From: an uncultured Lachnospiraceae bacterium
GTDB taxonomy: Bacteria > Bacillota > Clostridia > Lachnospirales > Lachnospiraceae
Assembly (NCBI GenBank): GCA_910585215.1
Contig: CAJUDQ010000002.1
Span: 3,386 to 67,385 of the forward strand
Direction of reading: 5' to 3'
Length of the DNA stretch: 64,000 bases
Positions 1 through 7,965 of this stretch are shown here, piece after piece (position 1 is the first letter of the stretch; the number at the start of each line of letters is the position of its first letter). The notes under the pieces are model-generated. The model did not search any database and had not been told where the DNA came from. It worked only from the letters and a program-made list of their open reading frames with translations. The position numbers and the translations under genes are program-made.

Positions 1-2
1 TT

Positions 3-356
3 AAGGATTATTTTATTGACAGGCTTTCAGAACTGGAAGCAGTAAAAATCAACAGTCAAAAGGGAGACGAGAGTGCTCCACATATTATTAATGCAAGTTT
101 TTGCGGCGTCAGAAGTGAGGTAATGCTTCATGCACTGGAGGATAAGAATATCTATGTATCAGCAGGTTCCGCATGTTCATCAAATCATCCGCATATCAGC
201 GAGACTCTTTCAGGAATAGGGCTTTCTTCGGAGGAGATTGATTCTGCTCTCAGATTCAGTTTGTCTGAGTATACCTCAAGACAGGAGCTGGATACTTCCA
301 TAGACTGTATAAAAGAACTGTTGCCTGTATTAAGAAAATTTACAAAGAAAAAATAG
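3..356 (+). CDS. Cysteine desulfurase, C-terminal part (gene starts before the window)
   Basis: The frame is open from the first bases and ends in TAG at 356, so this is the last 117 residues of a class V aminotransferase-fold enzyme. The cysteine loop is visible as SAGSACSS, carrying the persulfide-forming Cys of NifS/IscS enzymes. These PLP enzymes take sulfur from L-cysteine and hand it to acceptors. The stop lies 28 bases before thiI, the same pairing as nifZ-thiI in Bacillus subtilis, so the likely acceptor is ThiI and the product 4-thiouridine in tRNA. An ATG at 123 exists but is internal: the residues before it (S-F-C-G-V-R-S-E) are typical of the family. The PLP lysine lies outside the window. 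Confidence 0.93.
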   Translation, partial: KDYFIDRLSELEAVKINSQKGDESAPHIINASFCGVRSEVMLHALEDKNIYVSAGSACSSNHPHISETLSGIGLSSEEIDSALRFSLSEYTSRQELDTSIDCIKELLPVLRKFTKKK

Positions 357-384
357 TCTGAAACATGACAGAAAGGAACTTTCT

Positions 385-1572
385 ATGAAATTCAAGTCAT
401 TTTTAATAAAATATGCGGAAATCGGCGTAAAAGGAAAAAACCGGTTTTTGTTTGAGGATGCTTTGGTCAGACAGATTCATCTTTCATTAAAGCCCTTAAA
501 TAGCACCTGTCATGTATATAAAGAGGTGGGGCGTATTTATGTGGATATATGCGATTATGACTATGAAGAAGTGATAGAAGCATTGCAGCATGTATTTGGA
601 ATTGTTGGGATTTGTCCAGTGGTTCAGATAGAGGATAATGGTTTTGAAGATTTAAAGCAAACAATTGTCAAATATATGGATGAAATGTATAAAGAGAAAA
701 AGATTACCTTTAAAGTCAATGCAAGACGGGCCAGAAAAAATTATCCGTTAAAATCAATGGAAATAAACGCAGCAATTGGAGAAGCATTGTTGAAAGCATT
801 TCCTGAAATCAGGGTAGATGTCCATAATCCACAGGTGATGTTAAATATTGAAATCAGAAAACGGATAAATATTTATTCTGAGACAATTCCGGGGCCGGGA
901 GGGATGCCGGTAGGTACAGCCGGCAAGGGAATGCTTTTATTATCCGGCGGAATCGACAGTCCGGTGGCAGGATATATGATGGCAAAAAGAGGAGTAAATC
1001 TGGAAGCTGTTTATTTTCATACCCCGCCATATACCTCTGACAGAGCAAAACAGAAGGTAATGGATTTGGCAAAAAAGGTAGCTGCCTATTCAGGGCCGAT
1101 AAAGCTGAATATTGTCAATTTTACAGATATACAGATGTATATTTATGAACAGTGTCCGCATGAAGAACTTACGATTATTATGAAGAGATATTTTTATAAA
1201 ATTGCGGAACGGCTTGCCGAAGCACATGGATGTCTGGCGTTAATTACAGGAGAAAGTGTTGGACAGGTATCGAGTCAGACTATGCAGTCGCTTGGCGTGA
1301 TTAATTCCGTCTGTGAGAAGCTTCCGGTATTTCGCCCGTTAATTGCTTTTGATAAACAGGATATTGTAGATATTTCAGAAAAAATCGACACCTATGAGAT
1401 ATCCATAGAGCCGTATGAGGATTGCTGTACAACGTTTGTTGCCGACCATCCTGTCACAAAGCCAAATCTGAAAATCATAAAAAAATCTGAGACAAGACTT
1501 CAGGAAAAAATAGATGAACTGGTGGAAACTGCTTTGCAGAACGTGGAAGAAGTTATTATCACCAGTGAATAA
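385..1572 (+). CDS. thiI: tRNA 4-thiouridine synthase ThiI
   Basis: The 395-residue protein has an N-terminal ferredoxin-like and THUMP RNA-binding region (about residues 1-165) and a PP-loop ATPase domain with SGGIDSP at 187-193, which adenylates U8 of tRNA before sulfur insertion. It lacks the C-terminal rhodanese domain of the 482-residue E. coli enzyme, as is usual in Firmicutes, so sulfur is probably relayed directly from the desulfurase encoded just upstream. Enterobacterial ThiI also serves thiamine thiazole synthesis; without the rhodanese domain that role is unlikely here. The ATG follows an AGAAAGGAA ribosome site, and the short gap to the upstream gene suggests one transcript. Confidence 0.97.
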   Translation: MKFKSFLIKYAEIGVKGKNRFLFEDALVRQIHLSLKPLNSTCHVYKEVGRIYVDICDYDYEEVIEALQHVFGIVGICPVVQIEDNGFEDLKQTIVKYMDEMYKEKKITFKVNARRARKNYPLKSMEINAAIGEALLKAFPEIRVDVHNPQVMLNIEIRKRINIYSETIPGPGGMPVGTAGKGMLLLSGGIDSPVAGYMMAKRGVNLEAVYFHTPPYTSDRAKQKVMDLAKKVAAYSGPIKLNIVNFTDIQMYIYEQCPHEELTIIMKRYFYKIAERLAEAHGCLALITGESVGQVSSQTMQSLGVINSVCEKLPVFRPLIAFDKQDIVDISEKIDTYEISIEPYEDCCTTFVADHPVTKPNLKIIKKSETRLQEKIDELVETALQNVEEVIITSE

Positions 1573-1641
1573 AATAATAATTATCGGGTATAATTTAAGC
1601 AATCAGCCAAGTGGAGTAATCTTCTGTAAAGTAAAAATAAA

Positions 1642-1742
1642 ATGAGACTGCCGTATTCAGAACCGGATAATTAAAATAGAGCAATCTTGATATCAAAATT
1701 TGCTATATTTTATAAATCTGTTCTTTTATACGGCAATCTCAT
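1642..1742. repeat. Fold-back sequence after thiI
   Basis: The 15-base arms at 1642-1656 (ATGAGACTGCCGTAT) and 1728-1742 are inverted repeats with one mismatch. The roughly 70-base interior holds a further dyad around TTGATATCAA. There is no T-run directly after the right arm, so it is not a standard terminator. It could be a small mobile palindromic element or a transcript-end structure for the convergent thiI and HPr-like genes. The pairing is seen; the role is not known. Confidence 0.5.
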
Positions 1743-1744
1743 AT

Positions 1745-1817
1745 GTGAAACCTTATAATCGCTGGTTTTTTCTAAAATGGATTTGTCAGGTTTCACAGAT
1801 ATCGCTGGTATGAAACC
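1745..1817 (-). terminator. Alternative hairpins at the end of the HPr-like gene
   Basis: Three short blocks alternate: GTGAAACC (1745-1752), GGTTTCAC (1789-1796) and TGAAACC (1811-1817). The middle block can pair with either neighbour but not with both. The third block touches the stop codon of the HPr-like gene read on the minus strand. This probably ends that transcript; the exclusive pairing is noted as a separate finding. Confidence 0.4.
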
Positions 1818-2050
1818 TAAACCAGATATGGTTTTAAGATTTCCAGAATATCATCAATACCAGATTCATCAGCATGAATGCATAAGTCAATCGGCTTGGA
1901 TAAATCCAAGCTGAAAATCCCCATAATAGACTTTGCATCGATTACATATCTGCCGGATACCAAATCAAAATCTGTATCAAATTTTGTAATCTCGTTTACA
2001 AATGCCTTAACCTTGTCGATGGAATTTAAGCAGATCTGAACTGTCTTCAT
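1817..2050 (-). CDS. HPr-like protein without the phosphorylated histidine
   Basis: The 77-residue protein has the length and fold pattern of the PTS phosphocarrier HPr: the Ser46-type helix is recognisable as AKSIMGIFSLDL (39-50), followed by the final strand and helix. Yet there is no histidine anywhere in the first 50 residues, where HPr carries the catalytic His15 in a G-x-HARP loop; that stretch reads CLNSIDKVKAF. It therefore cannot accept phosphate from enzyme I at the usual site. Similar HPr-domain proteins occur alongside true HPr in Clostridia and may act as regulators; that is inference. The gene stands alone on the minus strand between thiI and mtaB, with a clear AGGAGG site before the ATG. 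Confidence 0.85.
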   Translation of the reverse strand: MKTVQICLNSIDKVKAFVNEITKFDTDFDLVSGRYVIDAKSIMGIFSLDLSKPIDLCIHADESGIDDILEILKPYLV

Positions 2051-2197
2051 AATAAAACCTCCTCGAAAAAATTATAGTTGAATATTTATTATTATGAGGC
2101 AAACTTTTGGAAAAGACCTCATTTGTATATATACTACCTTTAAAATGATGAAAAGTCAATGCAAAATTATAAAAAAAACGAATTGGAGAATAGAAAA

Positions 2198-3643
2198 ATG
2201 AACGAAAGGGAACGTCGATATATAAGTGAAAAAACAGGCAAAGATATCAGTGAAAAGGCAGACCACAGGACAAACAGAAAGATGAGAGTGGCATTTCATA
2301 CATTGGGATGTAAGGTAAATGCTTATGAAACAGAAGCCATGCGGCAGGAGCTTGTAAAAGAAGGATTTGATATTATGGAATTTATCCCAGGGGCCGATAT
2401 ATATATTATTAATACCTGTACTGTCACAAATATTGCAGACCGAAAGTCAAGGCAGATGCTTCACAGAGCGAAGAAACTGAATCCGAATGCTCTGGTGATA
2501 GCAGCGGGCTGTTATGTACAAACCAGGGAGACAGAGCTGTTACAGGATACATGTGTGGATATTGTGATTGGAACGAACAGAAAAAGTGAGATTTGTGACA
2601 TTATCAAGGAGTATTTGAAAGAAAACAGTTCAAAAGGGATACCATCAGATATCCGGTCTGAAATATTGTCAACAGGAAAGAAAAGTTATCTTACAGATGT
2701 ATTGCATTTCTGTGAGTACGATAATATGCAGATAAGTGCAGATGCAGAGCATACAAGGGCATTTGTCAAAATTCAGGATGGGTGTAATCAGTTTTGCAGC
2801 TATTGTATTATTCCTTATGCAAGAGGCAGAATCCGAAGTCGGGAGCTTGCCGATATCAGGGAGGAGGCAGAAAAGCTTGCAAAGAATGGTTATCAGGAGC
2901 TGGTATTAACCGGAATACACTTAAGCTCTTATGGACAGGATAAGGAGAATCTTACACTTTTAGACGCCATAAATACGGTATCTCAGATAGAGAAAATTCA
3001 AAGGGTCAGACTTGGTTCTATTGAACAGGGAATTATCAGTGAAACATTTGTCAGAGCGCTTGCAGAAAACAAAAAGTTTTGTCCACATTTTCACCTTTCA
3101 CTGCAAAGTGGCAGTAAAGAAGTTCTCAAAAGAATGAACCGTCATTATACGCCAGAAGAATATCTGGAAAAGTGTTCTCTGATAAGAAGCTTTTTTGACA
3201 GACCAGCGCTGACAACAGATGTGATAACGGGATTTCCGGGTGAGACGGAGAAAGAATTTCTGGAAACAGAGGAGTTTTTAAAGAAAGCGGCATTTTCACA
3301 AATGCATATCTTTAAATATTCCATGCGTCAGGGTACAGTGGCAGCAAAGATGGAAAATCAGATTTCGGATGCTGTAAAGGCAGAGAGAAGCAGCAGGCTG
3401 ATAAATTTAAATGAAAAACTGGAACAGCAATACAGAGAGCAGTTTCTGGGAACTGTTGGAAAGATATTAATCGAGGAGGAAACAGTGATTGAAGGGATAC
3501 GCTGTTTTACAGGTTATACCAGCGAATATGTGAGAGCTGCCGTAGTATCGGATAGCAATCTGGTCAACAAAATGGCAGAGGTCAATTTCAAAAAATTACT
3601 AAATGCGGAAATATTACTTGCGGAATTGGTAAAAATATATTAA
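2198..3643 (+). CDS. mtaB: tRNA (t6A37) methylthiotransferase MtaB
   Basis: This is a radical SAM methylthiotransferase that converts t6A37 to ms2t6A37 in ANN-decoding tRNAs. Order: an N-terminal UPF0004 domain starting FHTLGCKVNAYE with cysteines for the second iron-sulfur cluster, the radical SAM core with C-N-Q-F-C-S-Y-C (CxxxCxxC), and a C-terminal TRAM domain. The open frame begins at 2159, but only the ATG at 2198 has a good ribosome site (GGAG, 9 bases upstream); an ATG at 2282 lies directly before the conserved domain. The lysine- and glutamate-rich leader of 28-41 residues is thus of uncertain reality. It is the second tRNA-modification gene in the first 4 kb. Confidence 0.95.
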   Translation: MNERERRYISEKTGKDISEKADHRTNRKMRVAFHTLGCKVNAYETEAMRQELVKEGFDIMEFIPGADIYIINTCTVTNIADRKSRQMLHRAKKLNPNALVIAAGCYVQTRETELLQDTCVDIVIGTNRKSEICDIIKEYLKENSSKGIPSDIRSEILSTGKKSYLTDVLHFCEYDNMQISADAEHTRAFVKIQDGCNQFCSYCIIPYARGRIRSRELADIREEAEKLAKNGYQELVLTGIHLSSYGQDKENLTLLDAINTVSQIEKIQRVRLGSIEQGIISETFVRALAENKKFCPHFHLSLQSGSKEVLKRMNRHYTPEEYLEKCSLIRSFFDRPALTTDVITGFPGETEKEFLETEEFLKKAAFSQMHIFKYSMRQGTVAAKMENQISDAVKAERSSRLINLNEKLEQQYREQFLGTVGKILIEEETVIEGIRCFTGYTSEYVRAAVVSDSNLVNKMAEVNFKKLLNAEILLAELVKIY

Positions 3644-3800
3644 AATAAACAAAAGTGTGTGCGTGGTAAAGCATATTTAGCAGGCAACCGGCATTTTTGC
3701 GGATTGCAAATATTTCGAATGAGGTGTATCAAAGCTGCTGTAAATATATCGTGTGGCAGGCGCTTTGTTCTAATATAAAAAGAGAGGTAGATATACGAAG

Positions 3801-4064
3801 ATGGATAGTAAAATGAGCAGTACACAGTATTTCAAGACAGTACCTGAGACAAAGGTTGAAGTTGGACAGGTTATGAAAGAGGTTTATAAGGCGCTTTCAG
3901 AAAAGGGATATAATCCTGTAAATCAGATTGTAGGATATATTATGTCAGGAGACCCGACCTATATTACAAGCTATAAAAATGCAAGAAGCCTTATTATGAA
4001 AGTTGAGAGAGATGAACTGATAGAAGAAGCCCTTACTTATTATATCAATAACAGGCTGCGCTAA
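3801..4064 (+). CDS. ireB: IreB-family regulatory phosphoprotein (UPF0297)
   Basis: This is an 87-residue protein with the typical core [20 protein letters not shown] and [18 protein letters not shown]. In Enterococcus faecalis, IreB is phosphorylated on threonine by the PASTA kinase IreK and dampens cephalosporin resistance. Here the N-terminal segment has several Ser/Thr residues, but the phosphosites cannot be assigned from sequence alone. It starts an operon-like run with ruvX, a DUF1292 gene and RNase J, an order conserved across Firmicutes (yrzL-yrrK-yrzB in B. subtilis). An AGAGAGG site lies before the ATG. The 157 bases upstream, after mtaB, hold only a weak hairpin and no gene. Confidence 0.93.
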   Translation: MDSKMSSTQYFKTVPETKVEVGQVMKEVYKALSEKGYNPVNQIVGYIMSGDPTYITSYKNARSLIMKVERDELIEEALTYYINNRLR

Positions 4065-4085
4065 TGAGAAAACAGGAGACAGAAT

Positions 4086-4535
4086 ATGAGAATAATGGGG
4101 CTTGATTATGGTTCGAAGACTGTCGGAGTGGCAGTTTCCGACGAACTTTTGATGATTGCGCAGGGAGTGGAAATCGTGCGCCGTGATTCGGAAAAAAAGA
4201 TACGCAAAACGTTGATACGTATTGATGAATTAATTGCTGAATATGATGTGGGAAAAATTGTTCTTGGTTTCCCGAAAAACATGAATAACACTTTAGGCGA
4301 CAGAGCGGAAAAGTCGCTGGAATTTAAAACAACTCTGGAGAGACGTACAGGACTTGAGGTAATTATGTGGGATGAGAGACTTTCGACAGTCAGCGCACAT
4401 AAAACCATGACAGAGGCCGGTGTACGTCTCGAAGAGAGAGGGAATTATGTGGACAGTATTGCCGCTGCAATTATTCTTCAGGGGTACTTGGATTTTGCTG
4501 CAAATTGTTCAAAGGGGCAATTGGCCGAAAATTAG
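4086..4535 (+). CDS. ruvX: Putative pre-16S rRNA nuclease / Holliday junction resolvase RuvX (YqgF)
   Basis: This 149-residue RNase H-fold nuclease begins MRIMGLDYGSKTVGVAVSD, with the first catalytic Asp in GLDYG. The second acidic motif is WDERLST, and a final acidic residue sits in YVDSIAAAIILQ. E. coli YqgF processes the 5' end of 16S rRNA, and related proteins cut branched DNA; which role holds here cannot be read from sequence. It lies 21 bases after ireB and 18 bases before the DUF1292 gene, clearly co-transcribed. Confidence 0.95.
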   Translation: MRIMGLDYGSKTVGVAVSDELLMIAQGVEIVRRDSEKKIRKTLIRIDELIAEYDVGKIVLGFPKNMNNTLGDRAEKSLEFKTTLERRTGLEVIMWDERLSTVSAHKTMTEAGVRLEERGNYVDSIAAAIILQGYLDFAANCSKGQLAEN

Positions 4536-4553
4536 GAAAGAGATGAGGAAAAT

Positions 4554-4811
4554 ATGTTTGGAAAGATTAAATTTGTAGATGAAGAAGGAACAGAGCTGGA
4601 ATTTTCGGTAATTGAGCAGACGAGAGTAAATAATATCAATTATCTTCTTGTGACGGATTCAGGAGAAGAAGAGGAAGAAATAGAGGCTTTTATTGTAAAA
4701 GATTTATCAGCCGAAGAGGATAAAGAGGCGTTGTATGAGATTGTGGAGGATGAAAACGAATTTGAAGGAGTGGCGAAGATTTTCGATGAACTTGTTGGGG
4801 ATTTAGACTAA
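4554..4811 (+). CDS. DUF1292 protein (YrzB-like)
   Basis: The 85-residue acidic protein begins MFGKIKFVDEEGTELEFSVIEQT. Its pattern of short strands separated by very acidic stretches (EEEEEIEAFIV, AEEDKEALYEIVEDENEFE) matches DUF1292/YrzB, a conserved Firmicute family with no assigned activity. It is always found beside the RuvX gene, so a role with RuvX in RNA processing is conceivable but unproven. It ends 17 bases before the RNase J start. There are no membrane segments or cysteines. Confidence 0.9.
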   Translation: MFGKIKFVDEEGTELEFSVIEQTRVNNINYLLVTDSGEEEEEIEAFIVKDLSAEEDKEALYEIVEDENEFEGVAKIFDELVGDLD

Positions 4812-4828
4812 AATTAGGAGGTAAGAAC

Positions 4829-6505
4829 GTGAAAACGGCGATTGAAAATGAAAATACAAAGATAAAGATTATTCCTTTGGGCGGTTTGGAGCAAATCGGA
4901 ATGAATATGACTGTTTTTGAGTATGAGGATACGATTATTGTAGTAGACTGCGGACTTTCTTTTCCAGATGATGAAATGCTTGGAATAGACCTTGTGATTC
5001 CGGATATCACATATCTGAAGGAAAATGCAGATAAAGTAAAGGGGTATGTGATTACCCACGGACATGAAGACCATATTGGAGCGATTCCATATGTATTAAA
5101 GGAAGTGAGTGCACCGATTTATGCGACCAAGCTTACCATGGGCATTATTGACAACAAGCTCAAAGAGCATGGAATGGAAAAGGCGATAAAGAAAAAAATT
5201 GTAAAGCATGGACAGTCAATTAATCTCGGTTGCTTTCGGGTAGAATTTTTAAAGGTAAACCACAGTATTGCAGATGCAGCAGGACTTGCCATTTTTACGC
5301 CTGCAGGAGTGATTGTGCACACTGGAGATTTTAAGATTGATTATACACCGGTTTTTGGCGACGCTATGGATTTGACCAGATTTGGAGAGCTTGGGAAAAA
5401 GGGAGTTCTTGCTCTGATGTGCGACAGTACAAATGTAATGCGTCCGGGATTTACAAGTTCGGAGAGAACGGTAGGGAAAACAATTGACCATTTGTTTGCA
5501 GAAAATTCCACACATAGAATTATTGTGGCAACCTTTGCATCAAATGTAGACAGAGTGCAGCAGATTATCAATTCCGCATGCAAGTATGGCAGAAAAGTGG
5601 TGATTGAAGGCCGCAGTATGGTAAATATTATTAATACAGCCATGGAGCTTGACTATCTCAAGGTGCCGGAGAACACAATTATTGATGTGGAAGATATGAA
5701 GAATTATACTGACGGACAGCTTGTGCTGATTACAACAGGCAGTCAGGGTGAATCTATGGCGGCATTGTCCCGTATGGCGGCATCGATTCATAAAAAGGTC
5801 ACAATCAAGCCAAATGATACGGTTATTTTCAGTTCCTCGCCGATACCAGGCAATGAAAAGGCGGTATCAAAGGTGATTAATGAGCTTTCCATGAAAGGTG
5901 CAAATGTAATTTTTCAGGATACTCATGTATCAGGACATGCATGTCAGGAGGAAATCAAACTGATTTATTCTCTGGTAAAACCAAGATATGCCATTCCATT
6001 GCATGGAGAGTACAGACATTTAAAAACGCATGCGGAGCTTGCAGAGCTTATGGGAATCGACAAGGAGAGAATTTTTATTCTTTCTTCGGGCAATGTGCTG
6101 ACATTGTCAGAAAAGGAAGGGTATGTTTCCGGTCAGGTTCAGGCGGGTGATGTGCTGGTAGACGGTCTTGGTGTAGGTGATGTGGGAAATATCGTACTGC
6201 GTGACAGACAGAATCTTGCAGAAAACGGTATTATTATTGTAGTGATGACTTTTGAGAAATACAGCAATCAGCTTCTTGCAGGACCTGATATTGTATCACG
6301 GGGATTTGTCTATGTAAGAGAGGCCGAGAATCTTTTAGAGGATGCAAGAAAAGTGGTAAACGATGCAGTGGTAGAATGTGTGGAAAAGAACATTTCCGAC
6401 TGGGGCAGGATAAAAATGATTGTAAAGGAAACTTTAAGTGATTATTTATGGAAGAAAATCAAGAGAAATCCAATGATACTGCCGATTATTATGGAAGTAG
6501 AATGA
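4829..6505 (+). CDS. rnjA: Ribonuclease J
   Basis: The 558-residue enzyme belongs to the beta-CASP metallo-beta-lactamase RNases, with both endonuclease and 5'-3' exonuclease activity in mRNA decay and rRNA maturation. The zinc-binding HGHEDH lies at residues 77-82, followed by HSIADA and HTGDFKID, the beta-CASP insert, and motif C near HGEYRHL. The start is GTG at 4829 rather than ATG, supported by AGGAGG at 4816-4821. The last 100 residues form the RNase J C-terminal domain that supports dimers. It closes the ireB-ruvX-DUF1292 run. A second RNase J is not in this window. Confidence 0.96.
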   Translation: MKTAIENENTKIKIIPLGGLEQIGMNMTVFEYEDTIIVVDCGLSFPDDEMLGIDLVIPDITYLKENADKVKGYVITHGHEDHIGAIPYVLKEVSAPIYATKLTMGIIDNKLKEHGMEKAIKKKIVKHGQSINLGCFRVEFLKVNHSIADAAGLAIFTPAGVIVHTGDFKIDYTPVFGDAMDLTRFGELGKKGVLALMCDSTNVMRPGFTSSERTVGKTIDHLFAENSTHRIIVATFASNVDRVQQIINSACKYGRKVVIEGRSMVNIINTAMELDYLKVPENTIIDVEDMKNYTDGQLVLITTGSQGESMAALSRMAASIHKKVTIKPNDTVIFSSSPIPGNEKAVSKVINELSMKGANVIFQDTHVSGHACQEEIKLIYSLVKPRYAIPLHGEYRHLKTHAELAELMGIDKERIFILSSGNVLTLSEKEGYVSGQVQAGDVLVDGLGVGDVGNIVLRDRQNLAENGIIIVVMTFEKYSNQLLAGPDIVSRGFVYVREAENLLEDARKVVNDAVVECVEKNISDWGRIKMIVKETLSDYLWKKIKRNPMILPIIMEVE

Positions 6506-6588
6506 TAAGAAAAATTATAAAAGAGAGGATTGCGAAAGGATAAATATAAAATTGCACAAAAAGGAAAGGATGGAGGATTTACAGAATT

Positions 6589-6927
6589 ATGGAGGACGAG
6601 ATTTTAGAAAAAGCTGAGGAATTGCGCGATTTGATACTGAACAGCGAGGAATATACAAAGTTTCAGCAATACAGAGAGCGTCTGATAAAAGAAGAAGAGC
6701 TGTACCGAAAAGTAAACGAATTTCGGGAAAAGAATTTCGAGCTCCAGATAACGGGAGATTCGGCAAATGCAAGCCTTGTAGACCATTTGTCTCAACAGTA
6801 TTCAAGTGTGCTGGAAAAACCTGTTGTAAACGAGTATATGCAGGCAGAACTGATATTGTGTCGCAAACTGCAGCTAATGTACCGAATAATAACAGAGAAA
6901 ATAGACTTGGATTTGAGTTTTCTGTAA
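6589..6927 (+). CDS. YlbF/YmcA-family regulator
   Basis: This 112-residue, almost wholly helical protein shows the YlbF-family pattern EKAEELRDLILNSEEYTKFQ near the start. In B. subtilis, YlbF, YmcA and YaaT form a complex with iron-sulfur clusters that modulates RNase Y, competence, sporulation and biofilm genes. The cysteine that ligates the cluster in some members is only hinted at here by LCRKLQ (about residue 90). A GGAGG site precedes the ATG at 6589. It is followed after 12 bases by the MltG-like gene, so it probably heads the operon ending in trhP. Confidence 0.88.
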   Translation: MEDEILEKAEELRDLILNSEEYTKFQQYRERLIKEEELYRKVNEFREKNFELQITGDSANASLVDHLSQQYSSVLEKPVVNEYMQAELILCRKLQLMYRIITEKIDLDLSFL

Positions 6928-6939
6928 CAGGAGAGAATC

Positions 6940-7308
6940 ATGAATTTAAAAAAGACATCTAAGCTGATACTTGGTTTATCAGTGAAAATAGTATTTTGGA
7001 TTCTGTGTCTGACTGTATTTATTGTGATTTGTTCAAGAGCATTTTCTTTTGGAAGCAACGTATTCAGCGAGAAAGGAATGGCTGAGAAGGGACAGGGAGT
7101 AGAGATTACGGTTACAATTCCGGCAGGAGCTACCGCTTCACAGGTGGCAGACATTCTTTTTGATGTTGAACTGATAAAAAGTAAAATTATCTTTCAGATT
7201 CAGAGTCTGTTGTATGAGGCGGAGTTTGCTGCCGGAGATTATGTTTTAAATACAGAAAATAATGCAGTGCAGATTATTGAAACACTGAGACCGCCAGAAG
7301 AGGAATAG
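6940..7308 (+). CDS. Short MltG/YceG-like membrane protein without the catalytic domain
   Basis: The 122-residue protein has one membrane segment (about residues 12-32) and then an extracellular LysM-like module, V-E-I-T-V-T-I-P-A-G-A-T-A-S-Q-V-A, which matches the N-terminal part of the endolytic murein transglycosylase MltG. True MltG has over 300 residues with a catalytic glutamate in the C-terminal domain; that domain is absent here. In B. subtilis the full-length gene yrrL sits in this same place before yrrM, so this is a reduced form at a conserved locus and not a random fragment. It may bind or anchor to peptidoglycan, but catalysis is unlikely. Confidence 0.78.
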   Translation: MNLKKTSKLILGLSVKIVFWILCLTVFIVICSRAFSFGSNVFSEKGMAEKGQGVEITVTIPAGATASQVADILFDVELIKSKIIFQIQSLLYEAEFAAGDYVLNTENNAVQIIETLRPPEEE

Positions 7309-7316
7309 GTGGCAGA

Positions 7317-7961
7317 ATGATAGTAAATGAAAGAATTGTATCTTATATACATTCTCTGGAGCAAAGCAGAGGACCATTTTTGGATGAGCTGAGAGCTTAT
7401 GCAGAGGCAAATCGGGTTCCCATTATCCGCAGAGAGGTGGAGAGCTTTCTCGAGGTACTGCTTTCCATTCAAAGACCAAAGGCAATATTGGAGCTTGGAA
7501 CAGCAATTGGATATTCGGCTATTTTCATGGGCAGATGTGTCTGTGAAAATAGCCGCATTGTCACAATAGAAAATTATGAAAAAAGAATTTTGTCTGCAAA
7601 AGAAAACATAAAAAAAGCAGGTATGGAGCAGAAAATTTGTCTTGTAGAAGGAGATGCACTGGAGGAAATGAAAAAGATGCAGTCGGAAAGTTTTGACTTT
7701 ATTTTTATGGATGCAGCAAAGGCGCAGTATATTTATTTTTTGCAGGAAGCAGTGCGGTTATTAAAGACAGGCTCAGTGCTAGTGGCCGACAATGTATTGC
7801 AGGAGGGAGATTTGATTGAATCAAGATATGCTGTCACAAGACGGGACAGAACCATACATGCGAGAATGAGAGACTATATGTATGAAGTAAAAAACAGACA
7901 GGACCTTGTAACGACAGTTGTCCCAATTGGAGACGGCATGACCGTCAGTGTAAAGAGGTGA
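7317..7961 (+). CDS. trmR: tRNA 5-hydroxyuridine O-methyltransferase (YrrM-like)
   Basis: This 214-residue class I SAM-dependent O-methyltransferase shows ELGTAIGYSAIFMG (SAM-binding motif I, about residues 60-73), VTIENYEKR (motif II) and FIFMDAAKAQY with the metal-binding acidic residue. It resembles catechol O-methyltransferases, but its position directly before a U32 peptidase-like gene is that of yrrM in B. subtilis, whose product TrmR methylates ho5U34 to mo5U34 in tRNA. The tRNA role is therefore assigned by context plus family. The gene starts 8 bases after the MltG-like stop and is followed 4 bases later by trhP. Confidence 0.87.
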   Translation: MIVNERIVSYIHSLEQSRGPFLDELRAYAEANRVPIIRREVESFLEVLLSIQRPKAILELGTAIGYSAIFMGRCVCENSRIVTIENYEKRILSAKENIKKAGMEQKICLVEGDALEEMKKMQSESFDFIFMDAAKAQYIYFLQEAVRLLKTGSVLVADNVLQEGDLIESRYAVTRRDRTIHARMRDYMYEVKNRQDLVTTVVPIGDGMTVSVKR

Positions 7962-7965
7962 GGGA

